A stretch of DNA of 56,837 nt, taken from positions 1-56,837 of the forward strand of contig JAISXG010000003.1 in assembly GCA_031270605.1 (NCBI GenBank). The letters are read 5' to 3'. Position numbers and translations under genes: made by a program. Below are positions 17,150 to 25,993 of this stretch, one piece after another. The notes beneath the pieces were generated by a model, which was given only the letters and a program-made list of their open reading frames with translations, made no database searches and was not told the origin of the DNA. The DNA is from Oscillospiraceae bacterium (GTDB taxonomy: Bacteria; Bacillota; Clostridia; Oscillospirales; Acutalibacteraceae). Every line of letters starts with the position of its first letter. The stretch's first letter is position 1.

Positions 17150-18523
17150 GTGGAATTTTTAGAGTATCAGAAAAAAGACAATCAGGACGACATTCGGGTT
17201 GTCATCGAGCGGTTTGCGCAGGGGCAGTTGAAAGACGGCGACGCCGTGAGCATCAAGGGCACCTTGCACCGCATCAAAGAAATGAGCGGCTTTGCCTTTG
17301 TGAATGTGCGCTCCTTCGGCGTTGTGTTTCAGTGCATTTGGGATGAAGCGGCCTCAAAATGCAATATCAAGGATTTTTCGGTGGAGGAATGCGTTGTTAT
17401 AGGCGGCAAAATCATTGCCGAAGAGCGCAGCAGCCTTGGGTTTGATATCAAAATTGAAGAAATGACACGCGTTTCGGGCAAGGCGGCCGTGCCGCCCGTT
17501 GAAATCAGCAACAGCCGCAAGATCGACAACCTCAATTTAAACACCCTGCTTGACAACCGCGTGCTGACCCTGCGCAACCCGAAGGTTCGCGCAATCATGC
17601 GCATTGCGGACGGGATTCTGCATGGCTTTCACGAATTTTTGCGCAAAGAGGGCTTCACCGAATTCGTTCCGCCGAAAATGGTGCATTCGGGCGCGGAGGG
17701 CGGCGCGGACATGTTTGAGGTGGATTATTTCGGCAAAAAGGCCTATCTCAACCAGAGCCCGCAGATGTATAAGCAGATCATGGTGGGCGTGCTCACAAAG
17801 GCATACACCGTGGGGCCTGTGTTCCGCGCCGAAAAATACAGCACAAACCGCCACATCAACGAGTTTCAGGGGCTTGACCTTGAAATGGGGTTCATCAATT
17901 CCTTTGAGGACTTGATGGAGCTTGAGGCAAGGATGTTCCAATACCTCTATAAAATGCTTAACGAAGAATATGCCGCAGAGCTTGAATTTTTCCTCGGCAA
18001 GGGCGGCAATCTCCCTGAACTGACAACCTTCCCGAAAATCAAGTTTATGGAGGCGAAAAAGCTGTTTGCAGATGCGCACCCCGGCACAGTCGGCCAGCAG
18101 GCCATGCTCGAGCCGGACTTTGCGCCCGAAGAAGAGAAGTGGATCGGCGAATATTTCAACAGGGAGTATCAGACCCCCGTTGTGTTCGTGACGCATTACC
18201 CAACGGTCAAGCGCCCGTTCTACACTATGGAGGACCCGGCCGACCCGACCTATTCGTTCAGCTTTGACATGTTCCTCAACGGCCTTGAGGTCACGACCGG
18301 CGGCCAGCGCATCCACGATTATGAAATGCAGATTGCAAAAATGAAAAAGCGAGGCATGGACATCGGCGAATTTGAGGATTATCTGACCATGCACAAATAC
18401 GGCATGCCCCCCCACGGCGGCATGGGGCTTGGCCTTGAACGCATTGTGCAGAACATTCTCGGGCTTGACAACATCAAAATGGCAACTGCGTTCCCGCGTG
18501 ACCGCGACAGGCTCAATCCTTAA
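17150..18523 (+). CDS. aspS: archaeal-type aspartyl-tRNA synthetase, probably nondiscriminating
   Basis: 457 aa from GTG 17150 with a strong GGGGG site. N-terminal OB fold (~15-125) and class II core: motif 2 FRAEKYSTNRHINEFQGLDLE and motif 3 GMGLGLERIVQNIL. The length and FPRDRDRLNP ending are those of the short archaeal-type AspRS, not the ~590-aa bacterial one. His40 in GTLHRIKEMSG is at the position where nondiscriminating enzymes have His and discriminating ones Trp (from memory of the family). It would charge tRNA(Asn) with Asp for GatCAB to amidate. The Asn-type T-box at the operon head supports this. Confidence 0.93.
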   Translation: MEFLEYQKKDNQDDIRVVIERFAQGQLKDGDAVSIKGTLHRIKEMSGFAFVNVRSFGVVFQCIWDEAASKCNIKDFSVEECVVIGGKIIAEERSSLGFDIKIEEMTRVSGKAAVPPVEISNSRKIDNLNLNTLLDNRVLTLRNPKVRAIMRIADGILHGFHEFLRKEGFTEFVPPKMVHSGAEGGADMFEVDYFGKKAYLNQSPQMYKQIMVGVLTKAYTVGPVFRAEKYSTNRHINEFQGLDLEMGFINSFEDLMELEARMFQYLYKMLNEEYAAELEFFLGKGGNLPELTTFPKIKFMEAKKLFADAHPGTVGQQAMLEPDFAPEEEKWIGEYFNREYQTPVVFVTHYPTVKRPFYTMEDPADPTYSFSFDMFLNGLEVTTGGQRIHDYEMQIAKMKKRGMDIGEFEDYLTMHKYGMPPHGGMGLGLERIVQNILGLDNIKMATAFPRDRDRLNP

Positions 18524-18528
18524 AAGAA

Positions 18529-18560
18529 AAAAATCCGCCCACTTGCGTGAGCGGATTTTT
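18529..18560 (+). terminator. intrinsic terminator of gatCAB-aspS
   Basis: 10-bp stem (18529-18538 with 18551-18560), 12-nt loop, with the right arm ending in T5. Confidence 0.85.
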
Positions 18561-18733
18561 ATTGTTGATAGATATTTTGTTCGTTGCAACACAAGCCTTG
18601 TTTTCTGCCGTATTTTATTTTATAATGTTGCTATGAACAGGTTACGTCGGCAATGGCGATCATGGTGCGGATTTTTGCGTCTTTTGTCGACACCCCATGG
18701 AACCGACTATATTTGAAAGGATTCTTTATAATC

Positions 18734-21700
18734 ATGCAAACACAACACATCAAAATTCTGCGGCACATGATTAAGCAAATCGCAAAACATATGACCCTCA
18801 GTGAGATCGCATTGCCCGAATGGCGCAGCAAAACCGGCAGGCATGTCGCCGCGGGACAATTCGTGCATGACGATGCGCCTGAAACCCTTTTTCACCTCGG
18901 CGACACATGGAGCGCAGGCTATGACGACACCCGCTGGTTTGAAACCACAGTAAAAATTCCCGATGGGTTTGAAGGCAAAAAGGCATATTTAAAAATCGAT
19001 TTCGGCGGCGAGGCCCTGGTCAGCGTAAACGGCGGGCTTTTGGGCGCGGTCAGCTCCAGCATGAACAGCGGCTGGGTGCACAGGGATATCATTCACCTGC
19101 CCGCCCTGAAAAACGGCGAAACGCTGCACATTTCGGTTGAAGCGGCGGTTTGCTGCGGCGGCTTTTGCGACGCGGCGCTCTCCGGCGCAACCGAAATCTC
19201 ATACACGCTCGCGACCGCAAAAATTATCGCGATAGACGAGGCTGTCGAAAGCTATGACTTTGACGTCAGGGCCGTCTCTGAAGCGCTTGATTTCATAAAA
19301 GACGAGCCGACAAAACAGCGCGTTTTTGCGGCGCTGGACGATTCTCTGCATATGCTTGATTTTGATTTTGACGACGCGGCGTTTCGTACGTCCGTCCCCG
19401 CGGCCGCCGCGCTTTTGTGGGAGCGGCTCGCCGCCATTCCCGAAGCGGCCATGGGTGAGGTGCTCATGACGGGCCACAGCCACCTCGATGTTGCGTGGCT
19501 GTGGACGGTGCGTGAAATCGTGCGCAAAACCGCGCGCACCTTCTCAAATAATCTTGCGCTTCTTGACAAATACCCGAATTTTGTGTTCACACAGAGTCAG
19601 GCCGTGCTTTATGACTTTATGAAGCGGCACTACCCCGCCGTTTATGAAAAAGTGAAAGAAAAAATAAAGGGCGGCAACTGGCACATTGTGGGCAACGCGT
19701 GGGTGGAAGCGGACACGAACGTGGCGAGCGGTGAGGCGCTGATCCGCCAGCTGCTTTACGGCAGAAAGTTTTTTTTAGAGGAGTTCGGCGTTTCGTCAGA
19801 CGTGTATTGGCTGCCGGACTGTTTTGGCTTCACATGGGCCCTGCCCCAAATCATCCGCCGCAGCGGCATGAAATATTTCCTCACCTCAAAGCTGCACGGC
19901 AACGACACAAACCCCTTTCCCAACACGCTGTTCCGCTGGCGCGCGCACAGCGGCGACGAGGTGCTCGGCTATCTCACCCCCGGGCACTATCAGGGCGACT
20001 ACACCCCCGGCGAAGTCAGCCGCGCGTGGGAGAAAAACCGCCAGAGCGGCATTGTGGACTGCTCGCTGGGCCTTTATGGCTATGGCGACGGCGGCGGCGG
20101 GTGCACCTATGGTATGGTGGAGCGCGGCAGCCGGCTCGAAAAAATTCCCGGCTTGCCGAACACGCGTCAGGGCAGCGCGGAGGAATTTTTTGAGCGTGCC
20201 GGTTCCCACTCACAGGAGCTTCCCGTTTGGAACGACGAAATGTATTATGAAAACCACCGGGGCACCTATTCCAGCCAGGCGTTCGTCAAGCGCTACAACC
20301 GCAAAGGTGAGATCCTCTTTCGCAATGCGGAAATTCTTTCAGTGCTCGCGTCTTCTCTTTCATCGGTGCCTTACCCCGCAGAAGACTTGGAAAAGGGCTG
20401 GAAGCTGCTGCTCATCAACCAGTTCCACGACATTCTGCCCGGCACCTCGATTCACGACGTGTATGTGGACTGCCGCAAGGAATATGAAGAGATGACAACC
20501 ATCGGTGACAGCATTGTGAGCGACGCACGGGCCGCAATTCAAAACAGCATTCGGGTGGAGGAAGACAGCATACTTGTCTGGAACCTGCTATCCTGGCCCG
20601 TCAGCAAATATCTCCCGATGCAAAATACAGACGGCGAAGCCATAGAATTTTTTGCAGAAGACGTCCCCGCGTTTGGCTACAAGGTCGTGCCCCTCGGTGC
20701 GTTGAGCGCGAAATCAAACGAGGTAACGGCGACAGAGCGCGGCCTTGAAAACAGCAAGCTGCGTGTGACGCTTGACGGCGAGGGGATCATCACCAGCATT
20801 TTTGACAAAGAAAATAACCGCGAAACCCTTGAGGGGCGCGGCAACGTACTCACGATTTTTCAGGATAAGCCCGTGCATGAAAGCGCGTGGAACATTGAGA
20901 TCAACTATCAAAAAAAGTTCTGGGAACTGCACCCCGAAAGCATCTCTGTTGTGGAAAACACCGGCGACAAAGGCGTGCTTCGCCTGATTTACCGCTTCAA
21001 CAAATCCACGATTGAACAGGATATTGTTCTTTATGCACACGCGGACACACTTGAATTCCACACACGCACGAATTGGTTTGAAACAGAAAAAATGCTCAAA
21101 GCCTCGTTTGACGTGGCGGTCAGGAACAGCTTTGCAAGCTATGAAATCGCGCACGGCGCAATCAACCGACCGACCCACCGCAATACCTCCTATGACTTTG
21201 CGAAGTTCGAGGTTGCGGCGCACAAATGGGCCGACCTTTCGGAAGGCGGCTATGGCGTGAGCCTGCTCAATGACTGCAAATATGGCTATGATATTTATGA
21301 AAGCACCATGCGCATCACCCTCATGCGCGCGCCCAACCTGCCCGACCGCACTGCGGACCACGGCTTTAACGAGTTCGTTTATAGCTACTACCCGCACAAA
21401 AACAACTGGCAGTCGGCAAAAACGGTGCAGCGCGCGTTTGAGCTGAACAATCCGCCGTTGGCTTATTTTGTAAAGCGGCAGACCGGCAGCTTACCGCGTG
21501 AGAGCGCTTTCATCAACATTTCTGCGGAAAATGTTATGCTGGACACTTTCAAGCTTGCAGAGGAGGGCGGCGCAATTGTGTTGCGCGTGTATGAAGCGCA
21601 GGCAAAACGCGGCGAAGTCACAATCAGCACGACGCTCCCCTTCACAAGCGTGACGGAATGCAACATGATGGAGGTTCCCGAATCCGCCATTCAAACTGAA

Positions 21701-21760
21701 AACGGCGGCTTTTCATTCTTTATCAAGCCGCACGAGGTCAGGACATTCCTTTTACATTAA
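18734..21760 (+). CDS. alpha-mannosidase, GH38
   Basis: 1008 aa from ATG 18734 (GAAAGGA upstream); the frame is open to 18653 but the extension has no ribosome site. N-terminal beta domain (~20-230), then the GH38 catalytic barrel. Zinc-site motif GHSHLDVAWLWTVRE is near residue 255; the nucleophile Asp is in YWLPDCFGFTWALPQI (~360). After a helical middle domain (NQFHDILPGTSIHDVY, ~590) come the C-terminal beta-sandwich domains. It cleaves alpha-mannosides from N-glycans or plant/yeast mannan oligosaccharides. There is no signal peptide, so it acts inside the cell on imported sugars, or with CE/GH partners not seen here. Monocistronic. Confidence 0.95.
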   Translation: MQTQHIKILRHMIKQIAKHMTLSEIALPEWRSKTGRHVAAGQFVHDDAPETLFHLGDTWSAGYDDTRWFETTVKIPDGFEGKKAYLKIDFGGEALVSVNGGLLGAVSSSMNSGWVHRDIIHLPALKNGETLHISVEAAVCCGGFCDAALSGATEISYTLATAKIIAIDEAVESYDFDVRAVSEALDFIKDEPTKQRVFAALDDSLHMLDFDFDDAAFRTSVPAAAALLWERLAAIPEAAMGEVLMTGHSHLDVAWLWTVREIVRKTARTFSNNLALLDKYPNFVFTQSQAVLYDFMKRHYPAVYEKVKEKIKGGNWHIVGNAWVEADTNVASGEALIRQLLYGRKFFLEEFGVSSDVYWLPDCFGFTWALPQIIRRSGMKYFLTSKLHGNDTNPFPNTLFRWRAHSGDEVLGYLTPGHYQGDYTPGEVSRAWEKNRQSGIVDCSLGLYGYGDGGGGCTYGMVERGSRLEKIPGLPNTRQGSAEEFFERAGSHSQELPVWNDEMYYENHRGTYSSQAFVKRYNRKGEILFRNAEILSVLASSLSSVPYPAEDLEKGWKLLLINQFHDILPGTSIHDVYVDCRKEYEEMTTIGDSIVSDARAAIQNSIRVEEDSILVWNLLSWPVSKYLPMQNTDGEAIEFFAEDVPAFGYKVVPLGALSAKSNEVTATERGLENSKLRVTLDGEGIITSIFDKENNRETLEGRGNVLTIFQDKPVHESAWNIEINYQKKFWELHPESISVVENTGDKGVLRLIYRFNKSTIEQDIVLYAHADTLEFHTRTNWFETEKMLKASFDVAVRNSFASYEIAHGAINRPTHRNTSYDFAKFEVAAHKWADLSEGGYGVSLLNDCKYGYDIYESTMRITLMRAPNLPDRTADHGFNEFVYSYYPHKNNWQSAKTVQRAFELNNPPLAYFVKRQTGSLPRESAFINISAENVMLDTFKLAEEGGAIVLRVYEAQAKRGEVTISTTLPFTSVTECNMMEVPESAIQTENGGFSFFIKPHEVRTFLLH

Positions 21761-21772
21761 ACTGTCATAAAA

Positions 21773-21805
21773 TGCCGCAAACGATTGCAAGAATCGTTTG
21801 CGGCA
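21773..21805. terminator. intrinsic terminator
   Basis: Perfect 14-bp stem (21773-21786 with 21792-21805), 5-nt loop, then GGTGTTTTTT on the + strand. It serves the mannosidase and probably the convergent gene. Confidence 0.88.
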
Positions 21806-21818
21806 GGTGTTTTTTGAA

Positions 21819-22760
21819 CTATCTTAAATATCTGGTCATAGAGGCCACGACCGCGGTCAATTCATCATAATCAGAAAAGCTGACTGAATAATAGTCCTGT
21901 TTATAAACGAAATCGAACTGATACATGTCACCCGCTGCCAGCACCGCAACATCCACGCCATTGATTTCAATGACTTTCTCATGCTCATAAAACAGATGAA
22001 AAGACTCGATTCTCTTAGCGGCGTTTATTTCAATAAAAAATCTTAACCGGTTGTCGGTTGATACCAAATCAATTTCCTTTGACTGCTCAATTTGCACAAC
22101 GCTCGCCGCGTTCAAAGTGATATTCGGCGGATAATAGTCAGAAATCAGCAAATCCAAATTTTCTTTTTCTGCCAGCTCTTTGAGCGTATTATATGTTTTC
22201 ACATCATTGCTCTTGTATATCGAAACGCCATCCTTTTCAACCCAAATATTATACGGAATGGAAAGAAAATCTTTTAAGCTGTCAACATCCTGCCAGGCGC
22301 CCGCCACAAATACAAGAGAAGCGCAAATTACAAGATATAAGCTTGCCGCCACACCGGCAGTTTTTATGAACCTCCTCCCGTGGGCCGCCCTTACGACAGC
22401 CGGTCCGCGCGTGCGAACGGTGGAAGGCGGAGCATTCTTATCCATCTTGCCAAGCCTGCGAATTTCTGCCAAAAGGTGCATGTAGCCGTCAATCCGGCCA
22501 ACATCACCCACCTGCGGCCTGCCGGAAAACAAGTCGTCAACCGCATGGTCAACAAATGTTTTTATAACAGGATAAAGCTTTCGCCAGGAGGAAGAAAAGA
22601 AAAAAATCTTTTTTGAGTCATGCTTTTTCTGTTTGATTCGCCGAATTGAGCGCAAACAAAAACCGACGAGAGAAGAGTCCTGCTGTTCTTTACTCTTTCT
22701 CATTTCAGTGGATATAATTGTATTTAGTATGTTTAAAAGCGCATCTTTCATGTCTTTCAT
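21819..22760 (-). CDS. single-pass membrane protein, function unknown
   Basis: 313 aa. Residues 1-130 are charged and cytosolic (MKDALLNILNTIISTEMRK; later KTFVDHAVDDLFSGRP). One membrane helix follows (~138-158, VAASLYLVICASLVFVAGAW) and an outer domain of ~150 residues. Its end (VIEINGVDVAVLAAGDMYQF, then YYSVSFSDYDELTAVVASM) has the strand-strand-helix ending of DUF4367-type domains, common in anti-sigma-like proteins of Clostridia. No sigma gene is adjacent. It may be a cell-surface sensor; this is weak inference. Confidence 0.7.
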   Translation of the reverse strand: MKDMKDALLNILNTIISTEMRKSKEQQDSSLVGFCLRSIRRIKQKKHDSKKIFFFSSSWRKLYPVIKTFVDHAVDDLFSGRPQVGDVGRIDGYMHLLAEIRRLGKMDKNAPPSTVRTRGPAVVRAAHGRRFIKTAGVAASLYLVICASLVFVAGAWQDVDSLKDFLSIPYNIWVEKDGVSIYKSNDVKTYNTLKELAEKENLDLLISDYYPPNITLNAASVVQIEQSKEIDLVSTDNRLRFFIEINAAKRIESFHLFYEHEKVIEINGVDVAVLAAGDMYQFDFVYKQDYYSVSFSDYDELTAVVASMTRYLR

Positions 22761-23144
22761 AATAAATACATCCTAAAAATAATAAAAAATCTCCTTAGCT
22801 ACAATATCATTATAATATAAGACATCATTAGATGTCAACACAATTTTTGTTTGGAATTATATTTTATAAATTATTCACAATATTGCCAAATTATTATCTT
22901 TTATATAAACCAAATTTTCGTTAATTTGTTCATAAAATTACTTCTTATATTATATATTTTATATAGTAAATAGCTGTTTTTATTAAGGCGGGCTGAAAAA
23001 CATTAAAACATTTTTCAGCTCGCCTTAATTATAACCGTTTTCGCAAGATTTAATGAGAGTGATTCGCATAAAGTGAATTATTATTAAAAAAAGAGTGAAA
23101 CGCTTTTGCAACGCGCCGGCGTTTGCAGGCATGAATCCACAAGA
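22761..23144. other. AT-rich gene-free region with hairpin
   Basis: Should hold the promoter of the membrane protein gene on its left. The only clear structure is an 18-bp hairpin at 22983-23000/23011-23028 (one G-T pair, 10-nt loop) with A/T tails on both sides. No gene reads toward it from the left, so it may be a second terminator for the operon on the right or belong to an unannotated small RNA. Confidence 0.5.
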
Positions 23145-23183
23145 AAAAGATTACAGGCCACCAACGCTGACCTGTAATCTTTT
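23145..23183 (-). terminator. terminator of the PadR operon
   Basis: Perfect 13-bp stem (23145-23157 with 23171-23183); on the minus strand the arm ends in a T-run. It lies 37 bp past the DUF4097 gene. Confidence 0.85.
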
Positions 23184-23219
23184 CTATAGTTGTTCATTTT
23201 GTTCAGATTCAAACCGCGC

Positions 23220-24164
23220 TTATACAGGCAGCTTCATAATGCTGATACTGCCGCTCACGGTTTCAAATGAGAACTCCGCGCTCCCGTCGCCGTATACCGA
23301 GCGGTTCTTTTCTGATATCGCGGGAAATTCGCTGCTGAAGCTTCCGCTTACCCTTTCGTATCGGGCGGTGAAGCCGGGATTTTCAGGAATACGCAGCTGC
23401 ATGCTGCCGCTGACGCTTGAAATACGCGCCTCCTCTGGACAGACAGCGCTTACATAGTCAGCCGAGCCTGAAACGCCCTCGTGAGAAAGCGTTTGAAAGC
23501 TGCCGCTGAGTTCCGCACGGCCGGACACCGTTTGGGCGTCATAATCCGCAAAATTCACGCCCTCTCCCGAGATCCGCCCGCTTACCTGCTCAACGTCGCA
23601 GGAGTTCGCAGTGAGGTTCAGCAGGGAAATATCACCTGAAACGGACTCAACATCCAGTTTCATCGCAGAAAAGTCCTTCAGCTCAATTTTGGCCGAAACA
23701 GAAGAAACACCGAGCTCCTGCAGCATGCTTTGCGGCACAAACATTGTGAGCTGCTTGCCGGGAAAGCTCCAGCCATACCATCTTTTTGCCTTTGCAAACT
23801 GAACAAACAGTCGGTTGTTCGTGACATAATAATGCAGCTTCATCTCTTCGTCCGCATTCTCCGCGCCCGTTTCGCTGAAAGAAACCGTGCTCTTGTCATG
23901 TGCCTGAACAAGAACGCCGCCTGAAGGCCAGTTGACTGAAATGGACGAAACGCCATCCAGCGTGACCATTTCCATGGCCGGTGTATACAACTCGGAATTA
24001 GCATAGGATAGATTACTTCCTCCCACATTGATCCCCCAGTTCATGTTTTCAAATGATGGCAAAAATGACCACGCAGGGGCAGCAATGCTCACGCAAAGCA
24101 CCGCCGTGAGCAACAGAGCCACAAAAGACCACAGAACAATTCTTATAATTGCGCTTGTTTTCAT
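23220..24164 (-). CDS. DUF4097-type beta-repeat membrane protein
   Basis: 314 aa. Membrane anchor at residues ~8-34. The rest is a repeating beta structure with the recurrent VSG unit (VESVSGDISLLNL, VEQVSGRISGEG, TVSGRAELSG, GVSGSADYV, SVSGSMQLRIP, RVSGSFSSEF, TVSGSISIMK), as in the DUF4097/putative-adhesin family. Family members usually lie in PadR-regulated operons next to a helical-prefix membrane protein, as here; the molecular role is not known. It probably acts at the outer face of the membrane. 105 bp separate it from the upstream gene. Confidence 0.82.
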   Translation of the reverse strand: MKTSAIIRIVLWSFVALLLTAVLCVSIAAPAWSFLPSFENMNWGINVGGSNLSYANSELYTPAMEMVTLDGVSSISVNWPSGGVLVQAHDKSTVSFSETGAENADEEMKLHYYVTNNRLFVQFAKAKRWYGWSFPGKQLTMFVPQSMLQELGVSSVSAKIELKDFSAMKLDVESVSGDISLLNLTANSCDVEQVSGRISGEGVNFADYDAQTVSGRAELSGSFQTLSHEGVSGSADYVSAVCPEEARISSVSGSMQLRIPENPGFTARYERVSGSFSSEFPAISEKNRSVYGDGSAEFSFETVSGSISIMKLPV

Positions 24165-24269
24165 AGTTAAGGGCCAATGCCGCCTGGGCCGCAGTCTTCA
24201 ACGCAGCCATAAAACAGCAACGGCCGGTTCACCGCCTTCCGATACTAAAAATAAATTCAAAGCCCCCTG

Positions 24270-24947
24270 TTATCTGGTGCGTGTCAGGTCAAGAACGGCT
24301 TTCATGACCGCTTCGATGGCGGCGCCGATCAAAAAGATGATCCATGTGCGATCCCATGCAAAGGTCGTGAAGCTCACAAGAAAATATACCACCACAACGA
24401 CTGCCCACAACGCGCCGCTCAGGGATTTGAACACCTGCTTTTTCTGTGCGTTGGCTGCGTTCCATTCGCGAAACTCCTCAACAACGCTGTCCTCTGTTCT
24501 TTTATAGGACTTTTTGGTCATGTTATTATAAATTATCAGCGCCGAGGCAGCCGCAACCATCAAGAATGTAATGATTATACCCAAATCGCTGTGAAACAGC
24601 TCATCGAACAGAATTGCGGGCACAAGGCACAAAATATACAGCGCAACAGCCGCTATCGTAAAAAGAGCAGAGCGTTTTTTCTCTTTTTCGATTTCATCTC
24701 TTGAATAAACCGGAGCCTGAGGCACAGCGCCGGGGCGCTTGCCAAGGTCGGCGATCAGCCCGCTGATGTCGCCGATGCCGGCGATCGCAATGTTATAAGC
24801 CGCTTCTTCCGTCTTACCCTGCATGAGCAAATCGTCATATTTATCGCAGATATTCTGCAAAATTTCTTCTTTGAGTTCCACTGCCTTTTGCGTCAGGGGC
24901 GCGTCCTGAAACAGGGCCTCAATATAAATTCTTAATTTTTCTTTCAT
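24270..24947 (-). CDS. membrane protein with N-terminal helical (HAAS/permease-prefix-like) domain
   Basis: 225 aa. Residues 1-70 are a small helical domain (EKLRIYIEALFQDAPLTQKA, then ELKEEILQNICDKYDDLL, AGIGDISGLIADLG), the type found on proteins co-encoded with PadR regulators and thought to pass signals to them. Four membrane helices follow (~93-110, ~120-140, ~180-198, ~203-220). Its ATG overlaps the stop of the PadR gene by 4 bp, so the two are translationally coupled. Likely function: a membrane sensor tied to PadR. This is inference from the known gene pairing. Confidence 0.8.
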   Translation of the reverse strand: MKEKLRIYIEALFQDAPLTQKAVELKEEILQNICDKYDDLLMQGKTEEAAYNIAIAGIGDISGLIADLGKRPGAVPQAPVYSRDEIEKEKKRSALFTIAAVALYILCLVPAILFDELFHSDLGIIITFLMVAAASALIIYNNMTKKSYKRTEDSVVEEFREWNAANAQKKQVFKSLSGALWAVVVVVYFLVSFTTFAWDRTWIIFLIGAAIEAVMKAVLDLTRTR

Positions 24948-25288
24948 AAACCGGCGTCCTCCTCAATGAGCAGATCAATAATTTCTTTCGCGTTTTGCCA
25001 ATCCGTTTTCATGTTAAAATAGGCCTGCCTGCCTGCGGGTGTGACGGTATAATACCTTCTTCGCGCTCCGGTCGCCTCGTCGCCCCAATAGGAGCTGATC
25101 AGGCCGGACTCTTCCAGCCGCTTGAACGCCGAATAGAGCGTCGCCTCTTTCAATTCATATAAACCGTCCGTTTTTTGCAGAATTGATTTGTTGATTTTAT
25201 AACCGTAGCTGTCGCCGTTGAGCAGGTGACCGAGAATGATCGTGTCTGTATTCCCCCGAATCAGATCAGATGCAATCGACACGGGCAT
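24944..25288 (-). CDS. PadR family transcriptional regulator
   Basis: 114 aa. Winged helix typical of PadR: ILGHLLNGDSYGYKINKSI, then ELKEATLYSAFKRLEESGLI, then the wing GARRRYYTVTPAGRQAY. A short C-terminal helix serves for dimerisation. ATG 25288 is only 2 nt after AAGGAGGG, so GTG 25282 may be the real start. It is the first gene of a three-gene operon with the membrane protein and DUF4097 protein and probably represses its own promoter (25290-25440, AT-rich). Confidence 0.93.
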   Translation of the reverse strand: MPVSIASDLIRGNTDTIILGHLLNGDSYGYKINKSILQKTDGLYELKEATLYSAFKRLEESGLISSYWGDEATGARRRYYTVTPAGRQAYFNMKTDWQNAKEIIDLLIEEDAGL

Positions 25289-25475
25289 CCCTCCTTTTCT
25301 GAAATATACTTTGCTTATATATCTATTCTATGCATTGTGGTTATATTTAAACACATAATACTTCGCCTGTCAAGGTATATTTTAAAATTAGTTACATTTT
25401 TTTTATGATTATTGTATTTTTTGCGCCTTGATATTATAATCATAGTATAAAAACGCGTCAGAAAGGATGATCACC

Positions 25476-25742
25476 ATGGAAATCATCGTCAAAAAGCCCA
25501 CGGAAGAAGAAAAAGCCGCCATGCGGGCAAGACCGACCTGGGGCTGCGGGGTGTCGACCTTCGACTGGTATTATGACAGTGAGGAGCATTGCCTGCTTAT
25601 TGAAGGCGAGGTCACCGTGAGCTATGACGGCGGCAGCGCGAGCTTCGGCGCGGGGGACTATGTGATTTTGCCCAAAGGGATGTCCTGCGTGTGGAACGTC
25701 ACAAAGCCCGTCAAAAAATATTATCAGTTTAGGGCGTGTTGA
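25476..25742 (+). CDS. small cupin (DUF861/EutQ-like), 3' end supplied by repeat
   Basis: 88 aa from ATG 25476, chosen over ATG 25467 because AGAAAGG is 10 nt upstream of it. One cupin domain: TWGCGVSTFDWYYDSEEHC, LIEGEVTVSYDGG, FGAGDYVILPKGMSCVWNV. This is the DUF861 type (related to EutQ and sugar-binding cupins). The last codons after YYQF and the TGA are read from the repeat end AGGGCGTGTT (25731-25740). The native C-terminus may therefore have been replaced by insertion, or the element sits exactly at the gene end. Substrate unknown. Confidence 0.75.
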   Translation: MEIIVKKPTEEEKAAMRARPTWGCGVSTFDWYYDSEEHCLLIEGEVTVSYDGGSASFGAGDYVILPKGMSCVWNVTKPVKKYYQFRAC

Positions 25743-25927
25743 CACTAGAGCGTGTAGACAAACTCTCAATATAGCCAAATTTTAGAGGATTTTTTCGTTG
25801 GGCAAGGCGCTTTTTCGAAGAAATACTGGGCGTATTGCGAGAAAAAGCAACACAGCCCGGCGGAAAAAGACACAAAATTTGTGCATGTTATGGGTTTGTC
25901 TACACGCTCTAACGCAAAACACGCCCT
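25731..25927. repeat. outer repeat ends around hairpin copy 2
   Basis: AGGGCGTGTT (25731-25740) and its reverse complement (25918-25927) flank the inner element. The same ending (AGGGCGTATTAACAC) starts the remnant at 50397. This suggests one element inserted in another. Confidence 0.6.
25746..25911. repeat. ~160-bp hairpin element, copy 2
   Basis: Perfect 18-bp terminal inverted repeat (25746-25763 with 25894-25911). Inner complementary arms: ATTTTTTC with GAAAAA, GGGC with GCCC, GCTTTTTCG with CGAGAAAAAGC, AATAC with GTATT around a short loop. Unpaired conserved motifs: CAAGGC and CAACACAG. No coding capacity. Confidence 0.85.
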
Positions 25928-25993
25928 GAATAACAGCAACATGCGCCTTTTCCCAAAGAAATTTGTTCTTGCAAAAGAAAGGATCGCCAAATC

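Noticed and set aside
17537..18592. 351-aa open frame on the minus strand opposite aspS
   Set aside because: Antisense shadow of a GC-rich real gene; no ribosome site and no protein-like motif.
18653..18733. Earlier start of the mannosidase
   Set aside because: No ribosome site, and the extension is unlike the GH38 N-terminus; ATG 18734 has GAAAGGA upstream.
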